A DNA stretch of 64,000 nucleotides from Paenibacillus pabuli NBRC 13638 (lineage in GTDB: Bacteria > Bacillota > Bacilli > Paenibacillales > Paenibacillaceae). The first letter of the stretch is position 1. Each line of letters begins with the position of its first letter. A program made the position numbers and the translations under genes. Below the pieces are notes generated by a model, which worked only from the letters and a program-made list of their open reading frames with translations, was not told the origin of the DNA and did no database searches. Of the stretch, positions 18,724 to 27,098 are shown piece after piece. Location of the stretch: NCBI RefSeq assembly GCF_001514495.1, contig NZ_BCNM01000028.1, positions 1 to 64,000 of the forward strand, read 5' to 3'.

Positions 18724-19116
18724 TCAGCAAAAGCGTCCACCATTCTGAGTAATCATCTCTGCAGCTTGCGGGAGAGAGTCGCTGGACACGGAAACAGTCA
18801 ACAAGATCTCTTGCCTCGGCCTGCCTGCAGAGCCATCTTCCGCATCATCATATACTTGGCCACCCGACAAGATTTCAGTCTTATCGCTAATGAGTGATAG
18901 TACGTTCAGCTCACCACTGAATCCTCCGACGATAGCTGTAGAAGAACTATAGCTGGCATCAGGATTTTCGAGATTCGAGCGAGCTGCTTCATTTTGAACG
19001 CTTTCGACGCTTAGCTGGTTCGGGTGCAGTAATTCCAAAGCTCTCCGTGCAGATTCGGCATCGGACCAGCTTGTAAACACGGCCTCAATGATCACTGCGG
19101 AGCGATCTTCAGTCAT
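18724..19116 (-). CDS. Small two-half protein, paralog of the gene at 19551-19919
   Basis: This 130-aa protein is of unknown function. It starts MTED and has a beta-alpha pattern (AVIIEAVFTSWSDAES, then AARRALELL-like helix). A flexible Ser/Gly-rich middle follows, and it ends with LLTVSVSSDSLPQAAEMI and a Gly-Gly. The gene at 19551-19919 has the same architecture, MTEK at the start and LLTVVVDEAVHHRALSII near the end. The design resembles general-stress or heat-induced 'flavour' small proteins that sense or bind through an alpha-beta fold, but no family is certain. Its ATG overlaps the upstream 59-aa gene by 8 bp. Confidence 0.7.
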   Translation of the reverse strand: MTEDRSAVIIEAVFTSWSDAESARRALELLHPNQLSVESVQNEAARSNLENPDASYSSSTAIVGGFSGELNVLSLISDKTEILSGGQVYDDAEDGSAGRPRQEILLTVSVSSDSLPQAAEMITQNGGRFC

Positions 19117-19288
19117 GAAGCTCCCGTCCCTGACGACGATCAGCTGCTTCACTGTGGCGCAGAGCCTCTATATCTTCATGGTCCGCAGCTTCGGCGCTGA
19201 ATTCCACATCCTCATTTTTGGCGGACTGCATTCGTTTCATCTTTTCTGTTTTCGTCAAAATCTTGCCTGGACGTTCATGTTCTGCCAT
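19109..19288 (-). CDS. Small YfhD-like protein (59 aa)
   Basis: A short gene with a very good ribosome site (GGAGGAG, 9 nt before the ATG). The product is highly charged. Its C-terminal half (EFSAEAADHED followed by IEALRHSEAADRRQ) resembles the YfhD family of small spore-former proteins, in which an Ala/Asp-rich repeat ends the protein; this is recognition by eye. It overlaps the start of the next gene by 8 bp, so the two are probably coupled. It is bounded upstream by repeat copy 3. Confidence 0.65.
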   Translation of the reverse strand: MAEHERPGKILTKTEKMKRMQSAKNEDVEFSAEAADHEDIEALRHSEAADRRQGRELHD

Positions 19289-19360
19289 CGTTATGCTCCT
19301 CCTTCAAATTGTATAAGTCCAACTAAGCGTATTTACACTGGCACTCCGATGACAGAACAA

Positions 19361-19520
19361 CCTTCCGATCGCTGTTATCCCCAGATTTTTTTGATTCCCT
19401 CCCTTAAAAGGGAAAATCCAGGGATAGCGTATGCTTCCGAAGTAGCTTTCTTGCGAAAGCTTTCAGGCGAACGCTTCGCTTCTCCAGTTTTTTTCTGTCC
19501 TCTCCGTTATCGTGTAAATG
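19361..19520. repeat. Structured dispersed repeat, copy 3
   Basis: It starts CCTTCCGATCGCTG and contains the outer hairpin at 19375-19426 (arms TATCCCCAGATTTT and AAAATCCAGGGATA, two A/C mismatches) plus an inner AAAAGGG stem. A second hairpin (AGCTTTC / GAAAGCT) lies at about 19443-19461. The tail CGCTTCGCTTCTCCAGTT is shared with copies 1 and 2, while the second hairpin is shared only with copy 4. Confidence 0.8.
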
Positions 19521-19550
19521 TTTTAGTTGAAACTTACATGAATTTTAAAA

Positions 19551-19919
19551 CTAAATCATACCGCCGGCTTGTTCGATAATGGATAGGGCGCGATGATGTA
19601 CTGCCTCGTCTACGACGACGGTCAGTAATACATCTCGGCCTGTCGGACCCTCTTGCCCGCCGTCACTCATACCGCTCGCAGAGGGATCTGCTGCAGCCAT
19701 GATTCCGGCACTGGCATTCGTGCCTAGAGCGCTAGGCACCCAGGAAGAAAAACTGCCGGAAACCCCCGATGTATAGGACGCTCCACTCGGCCCTACACCT
19801 GCATAACGACTGAATCGATTGATTGACAGGTCTTCCACACGTAATGCCTCCAGTTTTTTGGCTGCCCCTTCCGCTTGCTCCGGGCTATGGAAATAAGCCA
19901 AAATATTTTTTTCGGTCAT
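19551..19919 (-). CDS. Small two-half protein, paralog of the gene at 18724-19116
   Basis: This 122-aa protein has unknown function. MTEKNILAYFHSPEQAEGAAKK begins a beta-alpha unit; a Gly/Ser/Ala-rich low-complexity linker (about residues 40-95) follows; the end LLTVVVDEAVHHRALSIIEQ is a second beta-alpha unit. The layout and both ends match the neighbouring gene, which suggests an old duplication. The internal ATG at 19919 is chosen to match the paralog start. It is separated from its paralog by repeat copy 3 and from dnaJ by a strong terminator. Confidence 0.7.
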   Translation of the reverse strand: MTEKNILAYFHSPEQAEGAAKKLEALRVEDLSINRFSRYAGVGPSGASYTSGVSGSFSSWVPSALGTNASAGIMAAADPSASGMSDGGQEGPTGRDVLLTVVVDEAVHHRALSIIEQAGGMI

Positions 19920-20009
19920 CCGGTTCACCTGCTTCCCTAGTTTTCGGCACATCAGCAACCACTGAATGCTCATGTCTGGTATCTTTCCGCAACCGTGCCC
20001 TTATTATGC

Positions 20010-20051
20010 AAAAAAGGACACCGAGCGGAAAAACCGCTGTGGTGTCCTTTT
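20010..20051 (-). terminator. Terminator of the hrcA-grpE-dnaK-dnaJ operon
   Basis: A long stem built from AAAAGGACACC and GGTGTCCTTTT arms with an inner AGCGG/CCGCT stem, followed by T6 on the minus strand, lies 16 bp past the dnaJ stop. Confidence 0.9.
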
Positions 20052-20067
20052 ACATTCATGATAAGAC

Positions 20068-21189
20068 TCAGTCTCCACGGAAAGCCCGTTTCACTCGGTC
20101 AAAGAAGGATTGCTCATGTTCATGCGTTTGTTCTCCATCAAGTGCAGCAATTTGACGAAGCAAATCTTTCTGCTCGTCATTCAGCTTGCTTGGTGTAACT
20201 ACAACCACTTTTACATGCTGATCGCCTTGCCCCATACCACGCAGACGCGGTACACCCTTGCCTTTAAGACGGAAGTACGTTCCCGTTTGTGTACCGGCAG
20301 GTACTTTCAACTTCACTTTCTCGGACAGCGTTGGAATTTCAATCTCATCTCCCAATGCGGCTTGAGCAAAAGTGAGCGGGATTTCACAATAGATATCATC
20401 GCCTTCACGCTCGAAGAAATCATGTGATTTCACACGGATGACTATATACAGATCTCCTGCTGGTCCCCCGCGCAAACCACCTTCACCTTCACCAGTCATG
20501 CGCAGTTGAGCTCCGTCATCTACACCCGCTGGAATGCGAACATGAATTTTGCGTTGTTTGCGTACTTTACCGCTGCCGCTGCATGTTGTACATTTTTCCT
20601 TGATAATTTGTCCAGAACCGTTACAGTTCGAACAAGCACGACGGTTGACCATACGGCCAAACGGAGTATTTTGAACCACTTCCTGTTGACCGCTACCATG
20701 GCAGACGGAACAGGTTTCCGGTTTGGTTCCCGGTTTCGCACCAGAGCCATGACAAGTATCACAGCCTTCAGTGCGCGGAATGGTAATGTCGGTTTCCTTG
20801 CCAAATACCGCTTCCTTGAATTCAATCGTCATGGTGTATTGCAGATCGTTCCCCCGTTGCGGAGCATTTGGATCACGTCGTCCACCGCCACCGCCAAAGA
20901 ACATATCGAAGATGTCGCCAAAGCCGCCGCCGCCAAAATCGCCACCGCCGCCGAAGCCGCCCTGGTTTGGATCAATATGACCGTATTGGTCATACTGTGC
21001 CCGCTTCTGACCGTCACTGACCACATCATAAGCTTCTTTAACTTCCTTAAACTTGGCTTCCGCGTCAGCAGCCTTGTTTACGTCAGGGTGATACTGACGG
21101 GCAAGCTTGCGGTATGCCTTTTTGATTTCCTCGTCGCTGGCATTTTTGCTGACGCCGAGTACCTCATAATAATCACGTTTTTCAGCCAC
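20068..21189 (-). CDS. dnaJ: Molecular chaperone DnaJ
   Basis: DnaJ (Hsp40, 373 aa) stimulates the DnaK ATPase and delivers unfolded substrates. It has an N-terminal J domain with HPD (YHPDVN), a long Gly/Phe-rich linker (about residues 75-105), four CxxCxGxG zinc repeats (CDTCHGSG, CSVCHGSG, CSNCNGSG, CTTCSGSG) and the C-terminal peptide-binding domain. It is the last gene of the heat-shock operon. A weak terminator-like hairpin lies between it and dnaK. Confidence 0.98.
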   Translation of the reverse strand: MAEKRDYYEVLGVSKNASDEEIKKAYRKLARQYHPDVNKAADAEAKFKEVKEAYDVVSDGQKRAQYDQYGHIDPNQGGFGGGGDFGGGGFGDIFDMFFGGGGGRRDPNAPQRGNDLQYTMTIEFKEAVFGKETDITIPRTEGCDTCHGSGAKPGTKPETCSVCHGSGQQEVVQNTPFGRMVNRRACSNCNGSGQIIKEKCTTCSGSGKVRKQRKIHVRIPAGVDDGAQLRMTGEGEGGLRGGPAGDLYIVIRVKSHDFFEREGDDIYCEIPLTFAQAALGDEIEIPTLSEKVKLKVPAGTQTGTYFRLKGKGVPRLRGMGQGDQHVKVVVVTPSKLNDEQKDLLRQIAALDGEQTHEHEQSFFDRVKRAFRGD

Positions 21190-21234
21190 TCTTCCACCCC
21201 CATATCATTCACCTTATCGCACATCGTGACAAAA

Positions 21235-21272
21235 GGAAAGCCAAAGCACGGGAGCCCCGGCTATGACTTTCC
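21235..21272 (-). terminator. Possible attenuating hairpin between dnaK and dnaJ
   Basis: On the minus strand GGAAAGTC pairs with GGCTTTCC (one G-U), an inner AGCC/GGCT stem fills the loop, and TTTTG follows. It could lower dnaJ expression relative to dnaK. The short T-run makes this uncertain. Confidence 0.4.
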
Positions 21273-21318
21273 CCTCGATCCGAACGTCACCGATGATTAA
21301 TCCACAAAGAATCGTGAA

Positions 21319-23163
21319 TTAGTTTTGTTTTTTATCTTCATCCACAACTTCGTAATCAGCGTCTACGACGTTGTCACGTTTAGCGGAACCTTGTTGCTCT
21401 TCAGCACCTTGAGCTGCTTGCTCTTGAGCTTGTGCTTGCTCATACAGTTTAACGGACAGCTGTTGAACGATCTCTGTCAGTTCATCTGTAGCGGCTTTGA
21501 TGTCTTCCAGGTTGTCGGAAGCCAGCACGCCTTGCAGTTTTTCTTTTGCAGCATTCGCTTTTTCGACTTCACCAGCGTCTGCTTTTTCGCCAAGATCTTT
21601 GATCGTTTTGTCAACAGAGTAGATCAGTTGATCTGCGCTGTTTTTCGCTTCAACGAGTTCTTTGCGTTTTTTATCTTCTTCAGCATGCAGCTCAGCATCT
21701 TTCATCATTTGCTCAACTTCAGCATCGCTCAAACCGCTGGAAGAAGTGATGGTGATTTTTTGAGTTTTGTTCGTACCTTTGTCTGTTGCAGATACATTAA
21801 CGATACCGTTGGCATCAATATCGAAGCTAACTTCGATTTGTGGAACGCCACGTGGAGCTGGAGGAATATCTCCCAGCATGAAGCGACCGAGGGATTTGTT
21901 ACCCGCTGCCATCTCGCGCTCCCCTTGCAGAACGTGAATCTCAACGCTAGGCTGGTTGTCTGCATAGGTGGAGAATACTTGGGATTTGCTTGTAGGGATC
22001 GTTGTGTTCCGCTCGATCATCTTAGTGAATACGCCGCCTGCAGTTTCAATACCCAGGGACAATGGAGTTACGTCGAGCAATACAACGTCTTTCACGTCAC
22101 CTGTCAGTACGCCCGCTTGTACAGCCGCACCCAAAGCTACCACTTCATCCGGGTTAACGCCTTTGTGAGGTTCTTTACCTGTCAGTTTTTTGATTGCTTC
22201 CTGTACTGCAGGAATACGTGTGGAACCACCAACCAATACGATTTTGTCGATATCGTTAGCTGTCATTCCAGCGTCACTCAGTGCACGGCGAGTTGGTTCA
22301 AGCGTACGCTCAACCAGACCAGCAGAGATTTCTTCGAATTTCGCGCGGCTCAGGTTCAGCTCCAAATGTTGAGGAACGCCATCAGCCACAGTAATGAACG
22401 GCAGGGAAATCGTAGTAGTCAATACGCCGGAAAGTTCTTTTTTCGCTTTTTCGGCAGCATCTTTCAAACGTTGAACCGCTGCTTTATCTTTACTCAAGTC
22501 AATGCCTTGATCTTTTTTGAACTCACTTACGAGATAATCAATGATCACTTGGTCAAAGTCATCGCCACCCAGTTGGTTATCACCACTAGTTGCTTTAACT
22601 TCGAAGAAACCGTCACCCAGTTCAAGGATGGATACGTCGAATGTACCGCCACCCAAGTCATATACGAGAATCGTTTGGTCTTCGGATTTCTCCATACCGT
22701 ATGCCAAAGCTGCTGCTGTTGGCTCGTTGACAATACGCAGAACTTCCAGACCTGCGATTTTACCTGCATCCTTCGTAGCTTGACGCTGGCTGTCATTGAA
22801 GTAAGCCGGTACCGTGATAACCGCTTGAGTTACCGTTTGGCCCAGATAAGCCTCAGCATCGGATTTCAGTTTTTGCAGGATGATTGCAGAGATCTCTTGT
22901 GGGGAGTAGTCTTTGCTGTCAATTGTTTCTTTGTGGGATGTACCCATATGACGTTTAATCGAGATGATCGTACGATCAGGATTCGTGATCGCTTGACGTT
23001 TGGCAGTTTCACCAACCACGCGTTCTCCGTCTTTTTTGAAACCGACTACGGACGGTGTAGTACGTGCGCCTTCCGGATTTGGAATGACGACAGCCTCGCC
23101 GCCTTCCATAACCGCTACGCATGAGTTTGTTGTTCCTAAGTCAATACCGATTACTTTGCTCAT
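21319..23163 (-). CDS. dnaK: Molecular chaperone DnaK (Hsp70)
   Basis: DnaK (614 aa) is the ATP-dependent Hsp70. It has the N-terminal GIDLGTTNSCVAV nucleotide motif, the DLGGGTFDVSI phosphate-binding loop, the substrate-binding beta domain, a helical lid, and a Q/E-rich tail ending DADYEVVDEDKKQN. The length is standard for Firmicutes. GAGGGAGG precedes the ATG. Repression by HrcA at the upstream CIRCE is expected because the operon order is hrcA-grpE-dnaK-dnaJ. Confidence 0.99.
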   Translation of the reverse strand: MSKVIGIDLGTTNSCVAVMEGGEAVVIPNPEGARTTPSVVGFKKDGERVVGETAKRQAITNPDRTIISIKRHMGTSHKETIDSKDYSPQEISAIILQKLKSDAEAYLGQTVTQAVITVPAYFNDSQRQATKDAGKIAGLEVLRIVNEPTAAALAYGMEKSEDQTILVYDLGGGTFDVSILELGDGFFEVKATSGDNQLGGDDFDQVIIDYLVSEFKKDQGIDLSKDKAAVQRLKDAAEKAKKELSGVLTTTISLPFITVADGVPQHLELNLSRAKFEEISAGLVERTLEPTRRALSDAGMTANDIDKIVLVGGSTRIPAVQEAIKKLTGKEPHKGVNPDEVVALGAAVQAGVLTGDVKDVVLLDVTPLSLGIETAGGVFTKMIERNTTIPTSKSQVFSTYADNQPSVEIHVLQGEREMAAGNKSLGRFMLGDIPPAPRGVPQIEVSFDIDANGIVNVSATDKGTNKTQKITITSSSGLSDAEVEQMMKDAELHAEEDKKRKELVEAKNSADQLIYSVDKTIKDLGEKADAGEVEKANAAKEKLQGVLASDNLEDIKAATDELTEIVQQLSVKLYEQAQAQEQAAQGAEEQQGSAKRDNVVDADYEVVDEDKKQN

Positions 23164-23317
23164 TCGAAAATATCCTCCCTCGACAATTTAAATGGATCCA
23201 ATTGATCCTTATTTTATTTTTCACTAGTCATGCTCTATGTGTGTGCAAACCTTTATATTAAGCTTCGCTGGCTTCGTATAATCATGTAGTACACCCATTA
23301 CATTCTGCAACCAGAAA

Positions 23318-23893
23318 TTATGAGCTCACTTTGACCATAGCCGGACGAAGCACTTTATCCTTCAGCATATAGCCTTTTTGGACTTCCTCAACAACGGTAC
23401 CTTCTTCATACTCGTCGCTTTCCACTTGCATGATCGCTTGGTGGAATTCAGGATTAAACGGTTGTCCTACCGTATCCATCGCAGTCAGGCCTTCATTATT
23501 CAGCACCGTTTCCAGCTGACGGAAGATCATTTGTATGCCTTTGGAAAAAGATTCAACTTCCGTACCTTCAGGTACAGTAGCCATGGCACGCTCGAAGTTA
23601 TCAATAACGGGTACCAGTTCGTTGACCAGCTTCATCGAAGCGTATTTCGCCAGTTCTTCTTTTTCCTTCTGCGTACGACGACGGAAATTGTCAAAATCAG
23701 CTTGCGCACGGACAAAACGCTGTTGTTGTTCCTCGGCTTCTGTCTTCAAACGTGCGATCTCATCTTGCTCCTGATCTGCCATCTCTTCTGCCTGGGCTTC
23801 TGCAGCTCCGGCTTCATTGACAGGTTCCTGCTCCGCTGCTGTAGTCGTTTGCTGCTCCTGTTCTTCTGCTGCGAATGATTGCTCCTCTTTCAA
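23318..23893 (-). CDS. grpE: Nucleotide exchange factor GrpE
   Basis: GrpE (191 aa) releases ADP from DnaK. It has an acidic, Gln/Glu-rich N-terminal tail, a long coiled coil (about residues 45-95), and the conserved C-terminal part with FNPEFHQAIMQ and GYMLKDKVLRPAMVKV. A TTG start at 23893 is chosen because AAGGAGGTG sits at the right distance; a frame open to 23935 has no such site. It lies 52 bp downstream of hrcA. Confidence 0.96.
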   Translation of the reverse strand: MKEEQSFAAEEQEQQTTTAAEQEPVNEAGAAEAQAEEMADQEQDEIARLKTEAEEQQQRFVRAQADFDNFRRRTQKEKEELAKYASMKLVNELVPVIDNFERAMATVPEGTEVESFSKGIQMIFRQLETVLNNEGLTAMDTVGQPFNPEFHQAIMQVESDEYEEGTVVEEVQKGYMLKDKVLRPAMVKVSS

Positions 23894-23945
23894 GATGTTC
23901 ACCTCCTTATAAGAATGAAATGCTCTTGGATTCATTCCCGTATCC

Positions 23946-24977
23946 TTATTTAAAGCGATGCGTTAGCATGGCCGTCAAATCACGGGATAATGTATTTAAA
24001 ATATGAATGACACGTGCGTAATCCATTCGCGTAGGTCCCAAAATTCCGATGGAGCCCAAAGCTTCTCCATCCAATGAATAGGATGCCGTTATCAGGCTGC
24101 AATTGGCGAAGGCTTCATGATCATTCTCGGTACCAATTCGCACCTGAATACCAGATCCACCCTGCACGGGCATCATCAATTTCATGAGTGTTGGTGTCTC
24201 ATCCAACAGATCCAGAATATCTTTTACTTTTTCGATATCCTTAAATTCTGGTTGGGTTAACATATTGGTTGCACCACTGAGGAACAGACGATTGTCATGT
24301 TCATTGTCAAAGGCACTGTTCAGCACCTGCATGACTTCCTCATAACGTGTAATATGACGTTCCATCTCTTGTCCAAGCTCCGTATAGAGACGAGACTTCA
24401 ATTTGTAAATCGGCACGCCAACCAGCTTGCTGTTCAACAGACGGACCACATTCTCCATCTCGGCTACCGAGATTTCCGGCGGGATCTGCACGGTCTTGTT
24501 CTCCACCTGTCCCGTATTCGTTACAATGATTGCAACGGCTTCACTTTCGTTAAGCGGAAGCAACTGAAAATGACGAAGAGACGTATGAAAAACTTCCGGT
24601 CCAAGCAGGATCGAAGTATAATTCGTCATATGTGATAAAATAACTGAGGCATGCTGAATCACTTGTTCCATCACGTTCAGCTTTTCCGCGAAGAAAGACT
24701 TTAAGTCATCCAGTTCTTGCGGTTCCACCTGATTCCAGGGAACCAGATGATCGACATAATACCGATAGCCTTTATGTGAAGGAATGCGACCAGCTGATGT
24801 ATGCGGCTGTTCCAGAAAACCCATGTCTTCAAGATCTGCCATTTCATTACGGATCGTAGCCGGACTATATCCAACATCTCCCCTTTTGGAAATGCTCCGG
24901 GACCCTACGGGCTCAGCTGAACGGATATAGTCATCCACTATAGCGTTCAGAATCATTCGTTGACGCTCAGTTAACAT
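23946..24977 (-). CDS. hrcA: Heat-inducible transcription repressor HrcA
   Basis: HrcA (343 aa) represses class I heat-shock genes by binding CIRCE. It starts MLTERQRMILNAIVDDY, with the winged helix motif SRSISKRGDVGYSPATI and NEMADLEDMGFLEQPHTSAGR, followed by the GAF-like dimerisation domain. The internal ATG at 24977 matches the family start and is preceded by AAGGAGGG. A perfect CIRCE lies 41 bp upstream, so the operon is autoregulated. Confidence 0.98.
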   Translation of the reverse strand: MLTERQRMILNAIVDDYIRSAEPVGSRSISKRGDVGYSPATIRNEMADLEDMGFLEQPHTSAGRIPSHKGYRYYVDHLVPWNQVEPQELDDLKSFFAEKLNVMEQVIQHASVILSHMTNYTSILLGPEVFHTSLRHFQLLPLNESEAVAIIVTNTGQVENKTVQIPPEISVAEMENVVRLLNSKLVGVPIYKLKSRLYTELGQEMERHITRYEEVMQVLNSAFDNEHDNRLFLSGATNMLTQPEFKDIEKVKDILDLLDETPTLMKLMMPVQGGSGIQVRIGTENDHEAFANCSLITASYSLDGEALGSIGILGPTRMDYARVIHILNTLSRDLTAMLTHRFK

Positions 24978-25017
24978 GGTGAGTATTCCCTCCTTCTGAC
25001 TGTACTGTCCCATGTCG

Positions 25018-25044
25018 TTAGCACTCCGGTTAGATGAGTGCTAA
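25018..25044. promoter_or_regulatory. CIRCE operator
   Basis: An exact TTAGCACTC-N9-GAGTGCTAA inverted repeat between the hrcA promoter and hrcA. This is the canonical HrcA binding site; both arms match the consensus with no mismatch. Confidence 0.98.
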
Positions 25045-25055
25045 GCGGTAATACA

Positions 25056-25085
25056 AAAATACCAAACTGACGTGATCGTTGTCAA
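25056..25085 (-). promoter_or_regulatory. Sigma-A promoter of the hrcA operon
   Basis: On the minus strand a perfect -35 TTGACA is followed after 18 bp by TATTTT with a TG extension. CIRCE begins about 10 bp downstream, where it would cover the start site. Confidence 0.75.
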
Positions 25086-25173
25086 GTGAGTTTGATGAGT
25101 ACGCTCATCTATTTATAGTATAGACCAATGTATGCAAGTCCTAACAACTTTGCTCATATCTAATGAATTAAAA

Positions 25174-25215
25174 GAACCGCATATGATTGAGTGTATTGCT
25201 CGATCCATGCGGTTC
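25174..25215 (-). terminator. Terminator of the ArgA-like gene
   Basis: A 9-bp stem (GAACCGCAT / ATGCGGTTC) with a 24-nt loop, followed by TTTT on the minus strand, 9 bp past the gene's stop. Confidence 0.75.
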
Positions 25216-25223
25216 ATTATTTA

Positions 25224-25694
25224 TTAGGCTGAAACGTTCAACTCTTTCAATACGGCAATCTCATCACAGCAATTCTGTTTGCTGCAATGAACGCAGTCCG
25301 TCCATACTTTTTCCGGGAAAATCTCCTTTTCCACAACAGCGAAGCCATTTTTCAAGAAAAAAGAGACCTCATATGTCAACGCCATGACCTTGGGAATCTG
25401 TTGTTTCTCCGCTTCCTCTACCAATCGGTCCAGCAGCAGTGAGCCAATGCCCATGCCTTTGTGACCTTCCGAGATGCCAAGGGATCTGACTTCCACCAAA
25501 TCATTCCCCAGACGGCAAAGTGATCCACAACCTACAACTTCACCGTTCACTTCAGCTACAACAAAGTGCTCCAGCTGCCGCTGCAGTACTTCCCGTGAAC
25601 GCGGAAGCATGATTCCACGCTCTGCATAGCCCTTAATCATTTCAAATAATGGTTCAACATCTTCCGGTACGGCTTTTCTGCATATGGCCGACAT
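25224..25694 (-). CDS. GNAT acetyltransferase, ArgA-like
   Basis: A 156-aa GNAT-fold protein with the acetyl-CoA loop GHKGMGIGSLLLD and an N-terminal CRKAVPEDVEPLFEMI strand-helix. The C-terminal KVWTDCVHCSKQNCCDE cysteine cluster is seen in the short single-domain N-acetylglutamate synthases annotated as ArgA-like, so N-acetylation of glutamate in arginine biosynthesis is the best guess. Two ARG-box-like sites around its promoter support this. AGGAGGAG precedes the ATG. It is inserted between hemW and hrcA relative to B. subtilis. Confidence 0.75.
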   Translation of the reverse strand: MSAICRKAVPEDVEPLFEMIKGYAERGIMLPRSREVLQRQLEHFVVAEVNGEVVGCGSLCRLGNDLVEVRSLGISEGHKGMGIGSLLLDRLVEEAEKQQIPKVMALTYEVSFFLKNGFAVVEKEIFPEKVWTDCVHCSKQNCCDEIAVLKELNVSA

Positions 25695-25745
25695 CCAGCT
25701 CTCCTCCTAATAAGAAGCTTTCCAGAGGAAAGCCAACTTCGTAGT

Positions 25746-25791
25746 TGTATAAATTACACGCTCTGTAAAATCAATATGAATAAATATACAA
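25746..25791 (-). promoter_or_regulatory. Promoter with two ARG-box-like operators upstream of the ArgA-like gene
   Basis: On the minus strand -35 TTGATT (25774-25769) and -10 TATACA (25751-25746) are 17 bp apart. The plus-strand sequence ATGAATAAATATACAA (25776-25791) matches the ArgR/AhrC consensus ATGAATwwwwATTCAT at all but one informative position and abuts the -35. A shorter palindrome TGTATAAATTACA (25746-25758) covers the -10. A perfect 9-bp inverted repeat (ACGCTCTGT/ACAGAGCGT, 25758-25799) also brackets the site. Confidence 0.55.
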
Positions 25792-25812
25792 CAGAGCGTA
25801 TATAATTTCAAG

Positions 25813-26997
25813 CTACGAATTCAGCGATATCGACCCGATAAACTCGGCAAAAACGTCATTTCCGAATAGGATGCCCTGCTCACTAAGCCGGAAGCCATCT
25901 GGCGTCTTCTCAAGCAGTCCTGCATTCAACATTTTGCTTAAAGGCTTCGCAAACACTTCCTCCATAGACTCCCCGAACTGTTCGCTGAACCGCGATGATG
26001 AAGCGCCTTCCAGCATTCTCAGTCCAACCATCAGGTAATCTTCCATCGCCTCGGCACGGCTGATCTCAAAATGATCAAGACGCGGCAGCCCTGCTTTGGA
26101 GGCTTCAACATACGGGTTTATACCTTTAATATTCATATGACGTTCACGGCCCACATATCCATGTGCACCTGCACCCAGACCGTAATAGTCCTCATTCCGC
26201 CAATACGTAATATTGTGACGACTCTCAAAGCCAGGTTTGGCAAAGTTACTGATCTCGTATTGTCCGTAACCCGCTTCTTTCATACGCTTCATTAACAGAA
26301 GATACATTTGCAGCTCGTCATCTTCATGAGGAAGCGGCAATTGATTTTTCTGATATAGCGTATGGAAAAGGGTATTCTCTTCCACCTTGAGACTGTATAT
26401 GGAGTAATGCGGCAGATCCAGTTCCAGCGCTTTGTCGATACTCTCGTTCAGCATCTCAACCGTCTGGTTTGGCAAACCAAACATGAGGTCAATGGACAAG
26501 TTATGCAATCCAGCTGCTCTAGCGTTCTCCAGACTACGGTATACATCATCTGTATTATGAATCCGGCCAATGCCTGTAAGCAGATCATTTTGAAATGCCT
26601 GTACCCCGAAGCTGACGCGGTTAACCCCGCCTTCCTTCATGACGGCAAGCTTCTCCGCATCGGTCGTGCCCGGGTTTGCTTCCATCGAGAATTCGATATC
26701 ATCCGCCCAGTTTGGGAAATAGGTCTTAACTGATTTCAGGAATACGGCCATTTCATCCGGCTTCAATGCAGTCGGCGTGCCGCCGCCCACAAATATGGTT
26801 TTGATTTCTCCCGGCGGATTCGCTTGGACCGTATGTTCCATCTCCCGTTCCAGCGCTTCAAGGTATTGCATTACAGGCTGGTCCTTCAATACATAGGAGT
26901 TAAAATCGCAGTAGAAACATTTATTTGTGCAAAAGGGAATGTGAAGATACACCGCTTGGGGTGCACCTGTTTTCCGGCTGTGTGCTGCCAATGTCAT
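25813..26997 (-). CDS. hemW: Heme chaperone HemW (radical SAM)
   Basis: HemW (394 aa) is the coproporphyrinogen-oxidase-like radical-SAM protein that inserts heme into targets; older annotations call it HemN. CTNKCFYCDF at residues 23-32 gives the three-cysteine motif, followed by GGGTPTAL and SFGVQAFQ. It has the HemW-type C-terminal domain (GGPRLDHFEIS-like, MVGLRMLEG). It lacks the extra N-terminal cysteine of true HemN. AGAGGGGG precedes the ATG at 26997; a strong terminator lies directly upstream. Confidence 0.95.
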   Translation of the reverse strand: MTLAAHSRKTGAPQAVYLHIPFCTNKCFYCDFNSYVLKDQPVMQYLEALEREMEHTVQANPPGEIKTIFVGGGTPTALKPDEMAVFLKSVKTYFPNWADDIEFSMEANPGTTDAEKLAVMKEGGVNRVSFGVQAFQNDLLTGIGRIHNTDDVYRSLENARAAGLHNLSIDLMFGLPNQTVEMLNESIDKALELDLPHYSIYSLKVEENTLFHTLYQKNQLPLPHEDDELQMYLLLMKRMKEAGYGQYEISNFAKPGFESRHNITYWRNEDYYGLGAGAHGYVGRERHMNIKGINPYVEASKAGLPRLDHFEISRAEAMEDYLMVGLRMLEGASSSRFSEQFGESMEEVFAKPLSKMLNAGLLEKTPDGFRLSEQGILFGNDVFAEFIGSISLNS

Positions 26998-27015
26998 GGC
27001 AAGTCCCCCTCTATT

Positions 27016-27043
27016 TGAAAAAAGGAAAGCCATCCGGCTTCCC
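27016..27043 (-). terminator. Terminator immediately upstream of hemW
   Basis: On the minus strand GGGAAGCC-GGAT-GGCTTTCC (one G-U) is followed by TTTTTTC; the T-run ends only about 18 nt before the hemW start. It either ends lepA transcripts or attenuates hemW. Confidence 0.75.
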
Positions 27044-27080
27044 TTTCAGCTTGGTTTATTGGTTATTCTGTGATGTAACT

Positions 27081-27098
27081 ACGTTTGCAAGCAAACGT
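27081..27098. repeat. Palindrome copy A (8-bp arms)
   Basis: ACGTTTGC-AA-GCAAACGT; the same palindrome with 9-bp arms recurs at 27201-27220. The plus-strand sequence after both copies is similar (CCTA then CAATTTT). Confidence 0.85.

Noticed and set aside
21325..23124. A 599-codon open frame antisense to dnaK
   Set aside because: It mirrors the dnaK reading frame with Cys/Phe/Arg-rich nonsense composition, has no ribosome site, and dnaK is certain. Strong codon bias commonly leaves such open antisense frames.
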